This document shows positions 36,123 through 43,498 of a stretch of DNA of 50,542 nt, piece after piece (position 1 is the first letter of the stretch; each line of letters begins with the position of its first letter). The notes beneath the pieces were generated by a model. That model made no database searches. It saw nothing but the letters and a program-made list of their open reading frames with translations, and was not told where the DNA came from. The stretch comes from Desulfobulbaceae bacterium (GTDB taxonomy: Bacteria > Desulfobacterota > Desulfobulbia > Desulfobulbales > Desulfocapsaceae): positions 1 to 50,542 of the forward strand of contig JAABSV010000031.1 of NCBI GenBank assembly GCA_011390165.1. Reading direction: 5' to 3'. Position numbers and translations under genes: made by a program.

Positions 36123-36260
36123 TTCACCAGCACTCCATCTTCATCCGGTCAGGCCAGCTGAGAGAGCCAACTCTTGCTCGACGCCTTGCCTGGCTTAACC
36201 TGAAACTCTGGCTAGCAGATACAGAGCAGGGTTCCGCACCCTTTTACTGCATACCGGTGA
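36123..36260. repeat. Dispersed intergenic repeat, full copy B
   Basis: 138 bp from TTCACC to CATACCGGTGA, nearly collinear with copy A at 32065-32203. Differences are scattered substitutions and a single one-base gap. It sits between two plus-strand genes. Confidence 0.8.
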
Positions 36261-36331
36261 CCGATTGCAAATTTGGCAAGCTCATCTTGGTTTTTGGTTT
36301 GAATCCTATCGTGCTGATTTTCCGTTCATGT

Positions 36332-36349
36332 CTACCCGACATCGGGTAG
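36332..36349. promoter_or_regulatory. Palindrome upstream of glycine-zipper gene (possible operator)
   Basis: CTACCCGA and TCGGGTAG around a CA spacer, 136 bases before the start codon, followed 7 bases later by the palindrome GGCGATATCGCC. It shares CCCGACATCG with the palindrome upstream of the HTH regulator. Confidence 0.5.
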
Positions 36350-36485
36350 CGTCCGAGGCGATATCGCCGTATGTCCGCTGGTAGCGCGGCCCTTCCTGCC
36401 GTACAAGATAGACACAGGCAGAGCACAAGCCACTTCAGCCGTAACGGCACAGCAACCAAGCAACCAGACCAACAAGGAGGAGACC

Positions 36486-36962
36486 ATGAAAAAGACTCTT
36501 TTCACCATCGCCACCCTGATCCTTATCGCCGCCACCCTGCCGACCCACAAGGCCACAGCCGGAGATCAGGCCATCAACGGACTGCTCATTGGCGGCGGCA
36601 GTGGCGCCATCATCGGCCAGAGCATCGGTCGCAATGTCGAGGCGACGATCATCGGCGCGACCCTGGGCGGTGTACTTGGGGCGGTGATCGGCAGCGACCT
36701 GGAGCGGAGCGGCAACCGCCACCGGCCAACCGTGGTCCAGGAGGTCTACCACCAGCCGCCACCTCCCCCCTATTACCGTGAACATCGGGGCCATGCCGGT
36801 CGGGGCTACCACCAGCCGCCGCAACAGATCTGCCGCGAGGTGGTGACCTACAAAGAGGGAAGACACCGCACCAAGAAGATTATCACCACCGTCTGCCGTG
36901 AACGCCGGCCGGACCGCTACAGCTGGCAACGGCCGGTTCGTGGCGACCGGTTCTACCGCTGA
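36486..36962 (+). CDS. Glycine-zipper (2TM) exported protein
   Basis: 158 aa. A signal peptide of about 25 residues (KKTLFTIATLILIAATLP, cut near ATA) precedes a glycine-zipper segment (GLLIGGGSGAIIGQSIG, GATLGGVLGAVIGSDLE) that forms membrane-active hairpins. The tail is Pro/His/Tyr/Arg-rich with two Cys (QQICREVVTYKEGRHRTKK, TVCRERRP). Such proteins associate with the outer membrane or envelope stress; the function here is unknown. Strong ribosome site AAGGAGGAGACC. A terminator follows directly. Confidence 0.85.
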   Translation: MKKTLFTIATLILIAATLPTHKATAGDQAINGLLIGGGSGAIIGQSIGRNVEATIIGATLGGVLGAVIGSDLERSGNRHRPTVVQEVYHQPPPPPYYREHRGHAGRGYHQPPQQICREVVTYKEGRHRTKKIITTVCRERRPDRYSWQRPVRGDRFYR

Positions 36963-36986
36963 TCTTTGCCACTCTCCCCTGCCCCT

Positions 36987-37020
36987 CCCGCCGGCGGCCG
37001 AAACCGCCCGGCGGGATTTT
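36987..37020 (+). terminator. Intrinsic terminator after the glycine-zipper gene
   Basis: CCCGCCGGCGG pairs with CCGCCCGGCGGG (one C bulge) around a short CCGAAA loop, followed by ATTTT. It begins 25 bases after the stop codon. Confidence 0.75.
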
Positions 37021-37038
37021 CGTTGTCAAGAGTTGCCG

Positions 37039-37332
37039 GTGCCCTTCCTCATCACCTTTACCCCTGGGGAGCGGCCACCGCTGGCCAGTTTCAAACATGT
37101 GCGGAAACTGCTCCAGGCGGTGGAGCATGCCGAACGGATCCCGATCGCCGATGGCCGGGACATCATCGGCATTTCCCCGAAGCCCATCGACTGCTTGCAT
37201 ATTGCTGCTGAATTTCAAGGTAAGATTGGTTTTCTACAGGTCGGCGGCGAGACTATCTGCAGCTTCCAGGACGGCAGCTACAGTTCGAACACCCACCGGG
37301 CGCGGCTGTTCGAGATTGAGAAGGTGCTTTGA
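37039..37332 (+). pseudogene. Gene fragment of unknown family (possible remnant of a larger signalling protein)
   Basis: About 97 residues in one frame, with coding-like composition: PFLITFTPGERPPLASFKHV, RKLLQAVEHAERIPIADGRD, HIAAEFQGKIGFLQVGGET, CSFQDGSYSSN. It opens directly behind a terminator with only GTG (37039) or TTG (37033) as start and no ribosome site. I recall similar segments as part of longer deltaproteobacterial nucleotide-signalling (diadenylate-cyclase-like) proteins, but am not certain. The short length and missing start signals suggest a truncated remnant rather than a working gene. Confidence 0.4.
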
Positions 37333-37383
37333 GGTACGTGGTCTGCTCGAGGGGATGGGGTGGCTATGAGAACTTGGAGAAAC

Positions 37384-37431
37384 GGGAGAAACGGGAGAGC
37401 CGGGCAAGGGGGGCAAGGGGGGCAAGGGGGG
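37384..37431 (+). repeat. G-rich 9-bp tandem repeat, potential G-quadruplex
   Basis: Six G-runs at 9-base period: GGGAGAAAC, GGGAGAGCC, then GGGCAAGGG three times and GGGGGG. From 37402 on, four G-runs are separated by 3-base CAA loops, an ideal quadruplex pattern on the plus strand. It lies in a 272-bp gene-free stretch (37333-37604). Confidence 0.85.
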
Positions 37432-37604
37432 CCCGCTACAACTCGGGCCCGGCGAGAGCGACTACTGCCGACTGGCCCCCCTGCCGCTGCGGGCCTGGTT
37501 GGCCGATGGCGGCTGAACGAACGTGGGGGCTTACTTTTGTGGGCAAGGGGCCAACTTTGTCATGCCACCGAGGAGCTTCAAGCGGCATTATGCGGCATGC
37601 GGGA

Positions 37605-37865
37605 TCAGTCCTCGCCGGCCCAGTCGGGAATCCGGTGTAGAATATAGTTCTGCACCGCCTCTTTCCGCTCGCCGGCCGGCACTTCACCCACCGCCGTCAT
37701 CACCTCGTCAAAATCGAACCAGCAGATTTCTTCGTCATCGTGGTTGTAGACGGAGAGCACCCGCCGTTCCGGTTCGTCAAGGTCCTCTTCTTCCTGGATA
37801 GCCGCCACCAGTTTCACCGCCTCGGCGTAACTGATAAAGCGGATATCCTCTTCGCTCATTTCCAT
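37605..37865 (-). CDS. Small acidic hypothetical protein downstream of rpmB
   Basis: 86 aa, acidic: MEMSEEDIRFISYAEAVKLV, EEEDLDEPERRVLSVYNHDD, EEICWFDFDEVMTAVGEV, ending YILHRIPDWAGED. ATG 37865 has AGGA eight bases upstream and lies 17 bases after the rpmB stop, so they form one transcript. I do not recognise a family; composition and spacing support a real gene. Cytoplasmic. Confidence 0.75.
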   Translation of the reverse strand: MEMSEEDIRFISYAEAVKLVAAIQEEEDLDEPERRVLSVYNHDDEEICWFDFDEVMTAVGEVPAGERKEAVQNYILHRIPDWAGED

Positions 37866-37882
37866 CACTTGTTTCCTCTGTC

Positions 37883-38077
37883 TCAGGCGGCCTTGATCAC
37901 CGCTCCGGAACGGATGCAACGGGTGCAGACCCGGGTCCGCCGACGGTTACCGTCGGGGGTCGCCTGGCGCACGGTTTTCAGGTTGGGCAGCCAGCGGCGC
38001 CTGGTCTTGTTATGGGCATGGGAGACGTTGTTTCCAGTCATCGGTCCTTTGCCGCAGATTTCACATACTCTTGCCAT
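37883..38077 (-). CDS. rpmB: 50S ribosomal protein L28
   Basis: 64 aa. It begins [20 protein letters not shown] and continues [14 protein letters not shown], and has a second Cys pair ([11 protein letters not shown]), so this is the zinc-binding (C+) form with four cysteines. Ribosome site AAGGAGAA. Followed on the same transcript by the small acidic gene. Confidence 0.97.
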   Translation of the reverse strand: MARVCEICGKGPMTGNNVSHAHNKTRRRWLPNLKTVRQATPDGNRRRTRVCTRCIRSGAVIKAA

Positions 38078-38460
38078 GAGGTTCTCCTTCTATTACGTGG
38101 TTCCGGCAGTCCCGCCGGAGAAAAGAAAAGACAGCTGTTGTCCGGGGTTGGTAAACAGTTCAGAATCTGCCTATGTACTCTTTTTTTCCAGCCCGGGCAA
38201 GGGATTTCCGTCGTATATGCGCAAGGGATTTCCACTGCCGGACGAGATTTTGCTGTTCTTCCCGGGAAAATCATTTATGGTAGCGTCTCGAAGAAGGTCG
38301 GGCACTCTGTGGTATGAGGGTGATGTGCTGAATATTGTTTATCGGAGGAACAAAGGGAACATTGCGTCCTTAGAGGTTGCTTCTTCGTTGCATTCCGCGG
38401 ACGTCTATTGTAGGTAGACACTGACGTACAAGAATAATTCTTACCCTAAAAGAAGGGCCA
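38078..38460. other. Divergent intergenic region (rpmB / resB)
   Basis: 383 bp without a gene. It contains two copies of GCAAGGGATTTCC (38197-38209 and 38221-38233, 24-bp period). Close to resB there is an inverted repeat GTCTA...TAGAC (about 38404-38420) and a palindrome AAGAATAATTCTT (38431-38443). A small CCGGC/GCCGG hairpin lies in the rpmB leader (about 38102-38118). No promoter close to consensus seen. Confidence 0.5.
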
Positions 38461-39783
38461 ATGAAACCGTTCCAACAACTCTGGGATATCCTCGCCTCGG
38501 TCAAGCTGGCGATCTTCACCCTCTTCGCCCTCTCCATCACCGCCATTATCGGCACCGTCATCCCGCAAGGGGAGCAGGCATCCTTCTACGCCGACAAGTA
38601 CGGCCCGAAGATGGCGCAGTTCTTCCAGATCCTCGACATCCCGGAGATGTACGGCTCCTGGTGGTTTCTCGCCCTGCTCACCCTGCTCGTCGCCAACCTG
38701 GTGGTGTGCAGCATCGAGCGCTTCCCTACCGCCTGGCGGCTGGCGACCAGTGATAATCTGGCCCTTCCTGCGGAACGGGTGGCAAAGCTCAGCGGCAGCA
38801 GAAACTGGCCGCTCACCCCGCAGCAGGCTGAAAATATCGACCCGGCCGCCATCCTGGCCGGCAGCGGCTGGCCGGCCGAGAGCCGCCGTGAGGGTGGCGA
38901 ACTGCGCGCCTTCAGCCAGCGCGGACGCTGGAGCCGTCTGGGGGTCTACATCGTCCACACCTCGATCCTGGTGATCTTCGTAGGCGCCGCCGTCGGCGAC
39001 ATCTGGGGGGTCAAGGGCTCGGTGATGCTGCCGGAACAGGTGACCGCCGACAAGATATTCGCCAGCAAGACCAGGGAGCCCATCGACCTGGGTTTTTCGC
39101 TGCGCTGCGACAGCTTTGTGGTGGAGTTCTACGACAACGGCATGCCCAAGACCTACCGCAGCCGGGTGACCATCATCGAGGAAGGGAAGGAGGTGCTGAC
39201 CAGCGACATCGAGGTCAACCGGCCCCTTATCTATCGTGGTTTCACCTTCTACCAGTCCAGCTACCGCGGCTACCAGGACTTTATTCTGCTGATACAGGGA
39301 GAAGGTGACAGTACCGGAGGGGTGTTCACCCTCCCCTTCCAGAAGCAGGAGCTGTGGCAGGAAAAGGGGCTGCAGTTCGGGGTGGTCAATGCCGAGGCGG
39401 TGGGCCAGCGGGTGGTCCGGGCCAAGCTGTGGTTCAAGGCTGGTGAGGCGCCGGCGGTAATCGAGTGGTTCGACGACAACCAGCCCCGCCTGCTCGAGGC
39501 CGGCGGCAAGCAGTACCGGATCAACGTCAAGCAGATGTATGCCACCGGTTTGCAGGTGGCCAAAGACCCGGGGGTGTGGATCGTCTACCTCGGCTGCGGG
39601 CTGATGCTGATCGGCCTGGCCATGGCCTTTTTCATGGCCCACCACCGGGTCTGGCTCTATCGAAGCGAGGAGGGGGGCAAGACCTTGCTGGTCCTGGCCG
39701 GCAACAGCAACAAGAACAGGCCGGCGCTGGCTAAAAAACTGACCAGCCTGGAAGAGGCCATCGACAAGACTCTGCGCGGCTGA
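38461..39783 (+). CDS. resB: Cytochrome c biogenesis protein ResB (Ccs1)
   Basis: 440 aa. Three N-terminal membrane helices (LWDILASVKLAIFTLFALSI, YGSWWFLALLTLLVANLVV, LGVYIVHTSILVIFVGAAVG), a large exported domain with VNRPLIYRGFTFYQSSYR, and a last helix (VWIVYLGCGLMLIGLAMAFF) form the ResB pattern. It partners ResC in system II heme delivery to apocytochromes outside the membrane. GAAGGG precedes the ATG. Gap to resC is 63 bp. Confidence 0.95.
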   Translation: MKPFQQLWDILASVKLAIFTLFALSITAIIGTVIPQGEQASFYADKYGPKMAQFFQILDIPEMYGSWWFLALLTLLVANLVVCSIERFPTAWRLATSDNLALPAERVAKLSGSRNWPLTPQQAENIDPAAILAGSGWPAESRREGGELRAFSQRGRWSRLGVYIVHTSILVIFVGAAVGDIWGVKGSVMLPEQVTADKIFASKTREPIDLGFSLRCDSFVVEFYDNGMPKTYRSRVTIIEEGKEVLTSDIEVNRPLIYRGFTFYQSSYRGYQDFILLIQGEGDSTGGVFTLPFQKQELWQEKGLQFGVVNAEAVGQRVVRAKLWFKAGEAPAVIEWFDDNQPRLLEAGGKQYRINVKQMYATGLQVAKDPGVWIVYLGCGLMLIGLAMAFFMAHHRVWLYRSEEGGKTLLVLAGNSNKNRPALAKKLTSLEEAIDKTLRG

Positions 39784-39846
39784 TTTCGGCACCATCGATT
39801 CGTACCGAGATTCCGCTTTTTTTTTACGCTTACGGAGTAGACCTGT

Positions 39847-40689
39847 ATGGACAGCTCGCAACTGCTCGGCATCACCACCTTCACTTACCTCCTCTCGGCC
39901 CTGCTCTACGTGGCCATCCTGGTCTTTCAGAACCCGGGGCTGGGGCGGGTGGCCACCGCCTTCACCGTCATCGCCTGGCTGGTGCAGACCGTCGGCATCG
40001 GCCTGCGCTGGCTCGAGTCGTACCAGATGGGCATCGGCCGGGCACCGCTGACCAACATGTACGAGTCGGTGGTCTTCTTCGCCTGGGCCATCGTCATCTT
40101 CTACCTGGCGGTGGAGTGGAAATTCAAGGTGAAGAGCATCGGTGCCTTTGCCCTGCCGCTGGCCTTCTTCGCCATGGCCTACGCCAGCTTTTCCACCGAA
40201 ATCAGCAAGGGGATCACCCCCCTCATCCCAGCCCTGCAGTCAAACTGGCTGATTGCGCACGTGGTCACCTGCTTTATCGGCTATGCCGCCTTTGCCATCG
40301 CCGCCGCCCTCGGCTGCATGTACCTGCTGAAAAACGCCGCCGACAATGGCAACAGTGGCCTGGCCGGCCGGTTGCCGGAACTGGCGCTACTCGACGATAT
40401 CATCCACAAGACGATGATTTTCGGCTTCATCTGGCTGAGCGCCGGCATCATCACCGGGGCCATCTGGGCAAATTCGGCCTGGGGAACCTACTGGAGCTGG
40501 GACCCCAAGGAAACCTGGTCGCTGATCACCTGGTTCTTCTACGCCATCACCCTCCATGCCCGCTACACCCGTGGCTGGTCCGGACCGCGGATAGCCATCC
40601 TCTCCATCTGCGGTCTTGCCGTGGTGCTCTTCACCTACTACGGGGTTAATTTTCTCCTCTCCGGCCTGCACAGTTACGGCTCCAGTTGA
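39847..40689 (+). CDS. resC: Cytochrome c biogenesis protein ResC (CcsA-like heme handling)
   Basis: 280 aa with eight or so membrane helices and the tryptophan-rich WWD heme motif (ANSAWGTYWSWDPKETWSL). Conserved histidines lie in SNWLIAHVVTCFIGY and ITLHARYTRG. It exports or presents heme for attachment to CXXCH sites, working with ResB. Neighbouring tetraheme cytochrome is a natural substrate. Confidence 0.96.
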   Translation: MDSSQLLGITTFTYLLSALLYVAILVFQNPGLGRVATAFTVIAWLVQTVGIGLRWLESYQMGIGRAPLTNMYESVVFFAWAIVIFYLAVEWKFKVKSIGAFALPLAFFAMAYASFSTEISKGITPLIPALQSNWLIAHVVTCFIGYAAFAIAAALGCMYLLKNAADNGNSGLAGRLPELALLDDIIHKTMIFGFIWLSAGIITGAIWANSAWGTYWSWDPKETWSLITWFFYAITLHARYTRGWSGPRIAILSICGLAVVLFTYYGVNFLLSGLHSYGSS

Positions 40690-40732
40690 CGTCGTAGCCC
40701 TGCGCCAGAGCCCCCCTGATTGAGTTGCCGGA

Positions 40733-40761
40733 TTGACAGGGAAAGGGAAAAAAGGTATAAG
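40733..40761 (+). promoter_or_regulatory. Consensus sigma-70 promoter for the tetraheme cytochrome
   Basis: TTGACA (40733-40738), 17-base purine-rich spacer, TATAAG (40756-40761): six of six and five of six matches with ideal spacing. Transcription should start near 40768, giving a ~60-base leader. Confidence 0.85.
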
Positions 40762-40828
40762 AAACCATTGCTGCAGTCGTTTGGGCGAGGGCTTTTTCCA
40801 GGTCAACTTTTTTTTAAGAGGAGCGGTC

Positions 40829-41260
40829 ATGTTGAAAACATTTCTTACCTGTTGTGTTGTCTCCCTGTTTGTTGTGGGCGGTTTTGTCGGCTTCTCCATT
40901 TCCGCCGATCCGGGACCAGCCGAAATGACCTTGACCGACGCCAGCAGCGCCAAACCGAAACCGGCCAAATTTCCCCATAAACTGCACCAGGACGCCTTCA
41001 GCTGTGCTGAGTGCCACCATGGCATGGATGCCGACGGCAAAAAAGTCGACTATGTCGACGGCCAGGCCATCGGTAAATGCGCCGACTGCCATAACGCCGA
41101 CAAGCTGGCCGGCAAGATGAAAGACAAGCTGGACCTTGCCACCCTGAAGGGTGCCGGCCACGGCAATTGCCTCGAGTGCCATAAGGCGATGGCCAAAGAG
41201 AAGCCGGAACTGGCCGAGAAGAAAATTGCCTCCTGCGCCACCTGCCACCCGAAGAGCTGA
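40829..41260 (+). CDS. Periplasmic tetraheme cytochrome c (class III, c3/c7-like)
   Basis: 143 aa. A signal peptide of about 26 residues (MLKTFLTCCVVSLFVVGGFV, cut near SISA) precedes four CXXCH heme sites: CAECH, CADCH, CLECH, CATCH. Extra His residues (FPHKLHQ, CHHGMD, GAGHGN) fit bis-His ligation. Typical c3 has two CX4CH sites; here all four are CX2CH. It is an electron carrier between hydrogenases or dehydrogenases and membrane complexes. It has its own strong promoter, a GAGGAG ribosome site and a strong terminator. Confidence 0.94.
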   Translation: MLKTFLTCCVVSLFVVGGFVGFSISADPGPAEMTLTDASSAKPKPAKFPHKLHQDAFSCAECHHGMDADGKKVDYVDGQAIGKCADCHNADKLAGKMKDKLDLATLKGAGHGNCLECHKAMAKEKPELAEKKIASCATCHPKS

Positions 41261-41292
41261 GAAGGCGGTTAGGGCTGCAAGACGGATAGCAA

Positions 41293-41333
41293 AAAAAGAG
41301 GGGGGATCGGCGCTGCCGGTCCCCCCTCTTTTT
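41293..41333. terminator. Strong bidirectional terminator between cytochrome and glyS
   Basis: AAAAAGAGGGGGG (41293-41305) pairs perfectly with CCCCCCTCTTTTT (41321-41333); the loop itself contains CGGC/GCCG. It serves the plus-strand cytochrome and the convergent minus-strand operon ending with glyS. Confidence 0.92.
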
Positions 41334-41370
41334 GTATTGAAGCGTTGTCGCCGGCCGCCCGGCTACCGCC

Positions 41371-43452
41371 TCACCCCTCTGGCTGCATCTTCGAGATATC
41401 GCCGATCCGCAGGATCAGCTCACCCAGGGCGGTGAGCAGGTTGAGGCGGTTGCGGCGCACCGCCGGCTCTTCGGCCATGACCATCACCTCGGTGAAGAAG
41501 AGATCCAACGGCTCCTTCATCTGCAGCATGGCGGTGAGGGCCCTGCCGTACTCCCCGGCGGCGAGCAGCGCCTCCATCTCCTCCCTGACCCGTCCGTACA
41601 GGGCATAAAGGCTCTCCTCCGCCGCTTCGCTGAACAGGGCCGGGTCCACCTGCTGATCACTGTTCTCTTTAACAATGTTGCGGATCCGCTTGAAGGAGGC
41701 GGCAAGGACGGTAAAGGCCGGCTCCCGGCTGATGCCGGCCAGGGCCTCGATCCGCCGCAGACAGTCGTTGACATCGTCAAAGGCGACGGCGCTGGCCGCC
41801 TCCACCACTTCGGCGGCGGCCAGCCCCCGGCCGACGCAGTCGTTGACAAAGCGCCCCTTGACAAAGGCCAGCACCGCGTTCACCGTGGCACTGCTGCCGT
41901 CGACCTTGTCACCGTAGAGGGCCAGGGCCTTGCGGCAGATCTCGCGCAGAGAGAGCTGGTACCCCTTCCCTTCGATGATATGGAGAATGGCCAGGGAGAT
42001 GCGCCGCAGGCCGAAGGGGTCGGCCGTCCCGGAAGGGATCCGGCCAATGCCGAAACAGCCCACCAGGGTGTCGATGCGGTCGGCCAGGCCGAGCAGGGCG
42101 CCGATCTCGCCCCGGGGCAACTCCGAGCCGGCCCGTTTGGGCAGGTAGTGCTCCTCGATGGCGCTGGCCACCGCCTCGCTCTCGCCATCGTGGCGGGCGT
42201 AGGCTGCCCCCATCGTTCCCTGCAGGGTGGGGAACTCCCCCACCATCTCGGTGAGCAGGTCGGCCTTGCAGAGCAGGGCGGCACGGCAGCACGGCGCCAC
42301 CTGGTCCGGGGCGATCTTCTCGGCCAGCAGCCGCACCAGTTTGACCAGGCGCTCGTTTTTCTCCGCCATGGTCCCCAGCTTGGCCTGGAAGATGATCCCC
42401 TGCAGGCGGGGCAGCCGGGCCTCGAGAGTGGTCTCCCGGTCGCTGTTAAAAAAGAAGAGGGCATCCTCGAGCCGGGCCCGCAGCACTCGCTGGTGCCCTT
42501 TCCGGGTCACCGCCGGGTCATTGACCCGGGTGTTGTTCACTGCCACGAAACCGGGGAGGAGGCGGCCACTGCCATCGCTGACCGGAAAGGATTTCTGGTG
42601 CTCGCGCATCGAGGTGATCAGCACCTCGTCGGGCAGCTGGAGAAACTTCCGGTCAAAAAGGCCGCAGACCGCAAAGGGGTACTCCACCAGGTTGGTCACC
42701 GTATCCACCAGCCCCTCATCCACCACCACTTGGCCTCCAGCCAGTTCGGCGGCATCGCCCACCGCGTTGTTGATCTCGGCCAGCACCCGCTGCCGGCGCT
42801 CGGCCGGGTCGGCGAGGACAAAGCGCTTGGCCAGCTGCCCTTGGTAGTCGGCCGGTGCGGCCACCTCGAACTGTTCCGGGGCCAGGAATCGGTGGCCGCG
42901 GCTCAGCCGGCCGCTGACGATCCCCTCGTGGTCGACCGGGATCACCTCATTGCCGTACAGGGCGACCAGCCACTGGATCGGCCGGGCAAAGCTCTGCAGT
43001 TTGCTCCCCCAGCGCATCGACTTGGCAAAGGAGAGTTCGCTGATCAGGCCGGGCAGCAGCTCGACCAGCAGTTCGCTGGTCGGCCGGCCGGGAAGTTCGC
43101 GGAGCAGCATCAGGTACTCCCCCTTGGCGGTCGGCACCAGTTGCAGGGCATCCACCGTCACCCCCTTGCTGCGGGCAAAGCCCTCTGCCGCCCGGGTGAA
43201 ACTGCCGTCGGCGGCAATCCCTGCCTGCCTGGAAGGACCGAGCAGCTCCTCGCGCTGATCCTCCTGCCGTTCCACCAACGCCGCCACCTGCAAGGCCAGG
43301 CGTCGCGGGGTGGCGAACAGACTAATCGGCCCGTGGCCAAGCTTGAGGGCGGCGGCCTTGCGGCCAAACAGCTCTGCCAACTGGCTCAGGGCCGGGGCAA
43401 GGGCGCCGGCCGGGAGTTCTTCGGTACCAATTTCAAAGAGAAGATCGCGCAT
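41371..43452 (-). CDS. glyS: Glycyl-tRNA synthetase beta subunit
   Basis: 693 aa. It starts MRDLLFEIGTEELPAGALAP, the family N-terminus, with MRWGSKLQSFARPIQWLVAL and SMREHQKSFPVSD in the middle and an HD-like region (ARHDGESEAVASAIEEHYLP). The beta subunit binds tRNA and works with GlyQ (alpha), which is not in the window although the two are often adjacent. Last gene of the minus operon. ATG 43452; upstream in-frame residues look non-coding. Confidence 0.96.
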   Translation of the reverse strand: MRDLLFEIGTEELPAGALAPALSQLAELFGRKAAALKLGHGPISLFATPRRLALQVAALVERQEDQREELLGPSRQAGIAADGSFTRAAEGFARSKGVTVDALQLVPTAKGEYLMLLRELPGRPTSELLVELLPGLISELSFAKSMRWGSKLQSFARPIQWLVALYGNEVIPVDHEGIVSGRLSRGHRFLAPEQFEVAAPADYQGQLAKRFVLADPAERRQRVLAEINNAVGDAAELAGGQVVVDEGLVDTVTNLVEYPFAVCGLFDRKFLQLPDEVLITSMREHQKSFPVSDGSGRLLPGFVAVNNTRVNDPAVTRKGHQRVLRARLEDALFFFNSDRETTLEARLPRLQGIIFQAKLGTMAEKNERLVKLVRLLAEKIAPDQVAPCCRAALLCKADLLTEMVGEFPTLQGTMGAAYARHDGESEAVASAIEEHYLPKRAGSELPRGEIGALLGLADRIDTLVGCFGIGRIPSGTADPFGLRRISLAILHIIEGKGYQLSLREICRKALALYGDKVDGSSATVNAVLAFVKGRFVNDCVGRGLAAAEVVEAASAVAFDDVNDCLRRIEALAGISREPAFTVLAASFKRIRNIVKENSDQQVDPALFSEAAEESLYALYGRVREEMEALLAAGEYGRALTAMLQMKEPLDLFFTEVMVMAEEPAVRRNRLNLLTALGELILRIGDISKMQPEG

Positions 43453-43498
43453 GGTGGTTGTCGTACACAGTGGAGTTGGGGTTGTGGGACTACCCCGT

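Larger units (their letters stand above)
36069..36485. other. Repeat- and palindrome-bearing intergenic region
   Basis: 417 bp. It holds dispersed repeat copy B (36123-36260), a perfect 8-bp stem palindrome (36332-36349) and a 12-bp palindrome GGCGATATCGCC (36357-36368). The AGCCACTTCAGCC tract (about 36429) also occurs in the era-RNase spacer. No coding potential recognised; the glycine-zipper promoter must lie here but is not obvious. Confidence 0.6.

Noticed and set aside
16061..36260. In-frame TGA in dispersed repeat copies read as selenocysteine
   Set aside because: No continuous conserved frame across copies, no start signal and no SECIS-like element; a repeat with decayed frames is simpler.
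37384..37431. CRISPR-like array at the G-rich repeat
   Set aside because: Unit is 9 bp with no spacers and no cas genes.
37740..38417. 225-codon plus-strand frame
   Set aside because: Covers rpmB and its neighbour antisense plus an intergenic region; no homology recognised.
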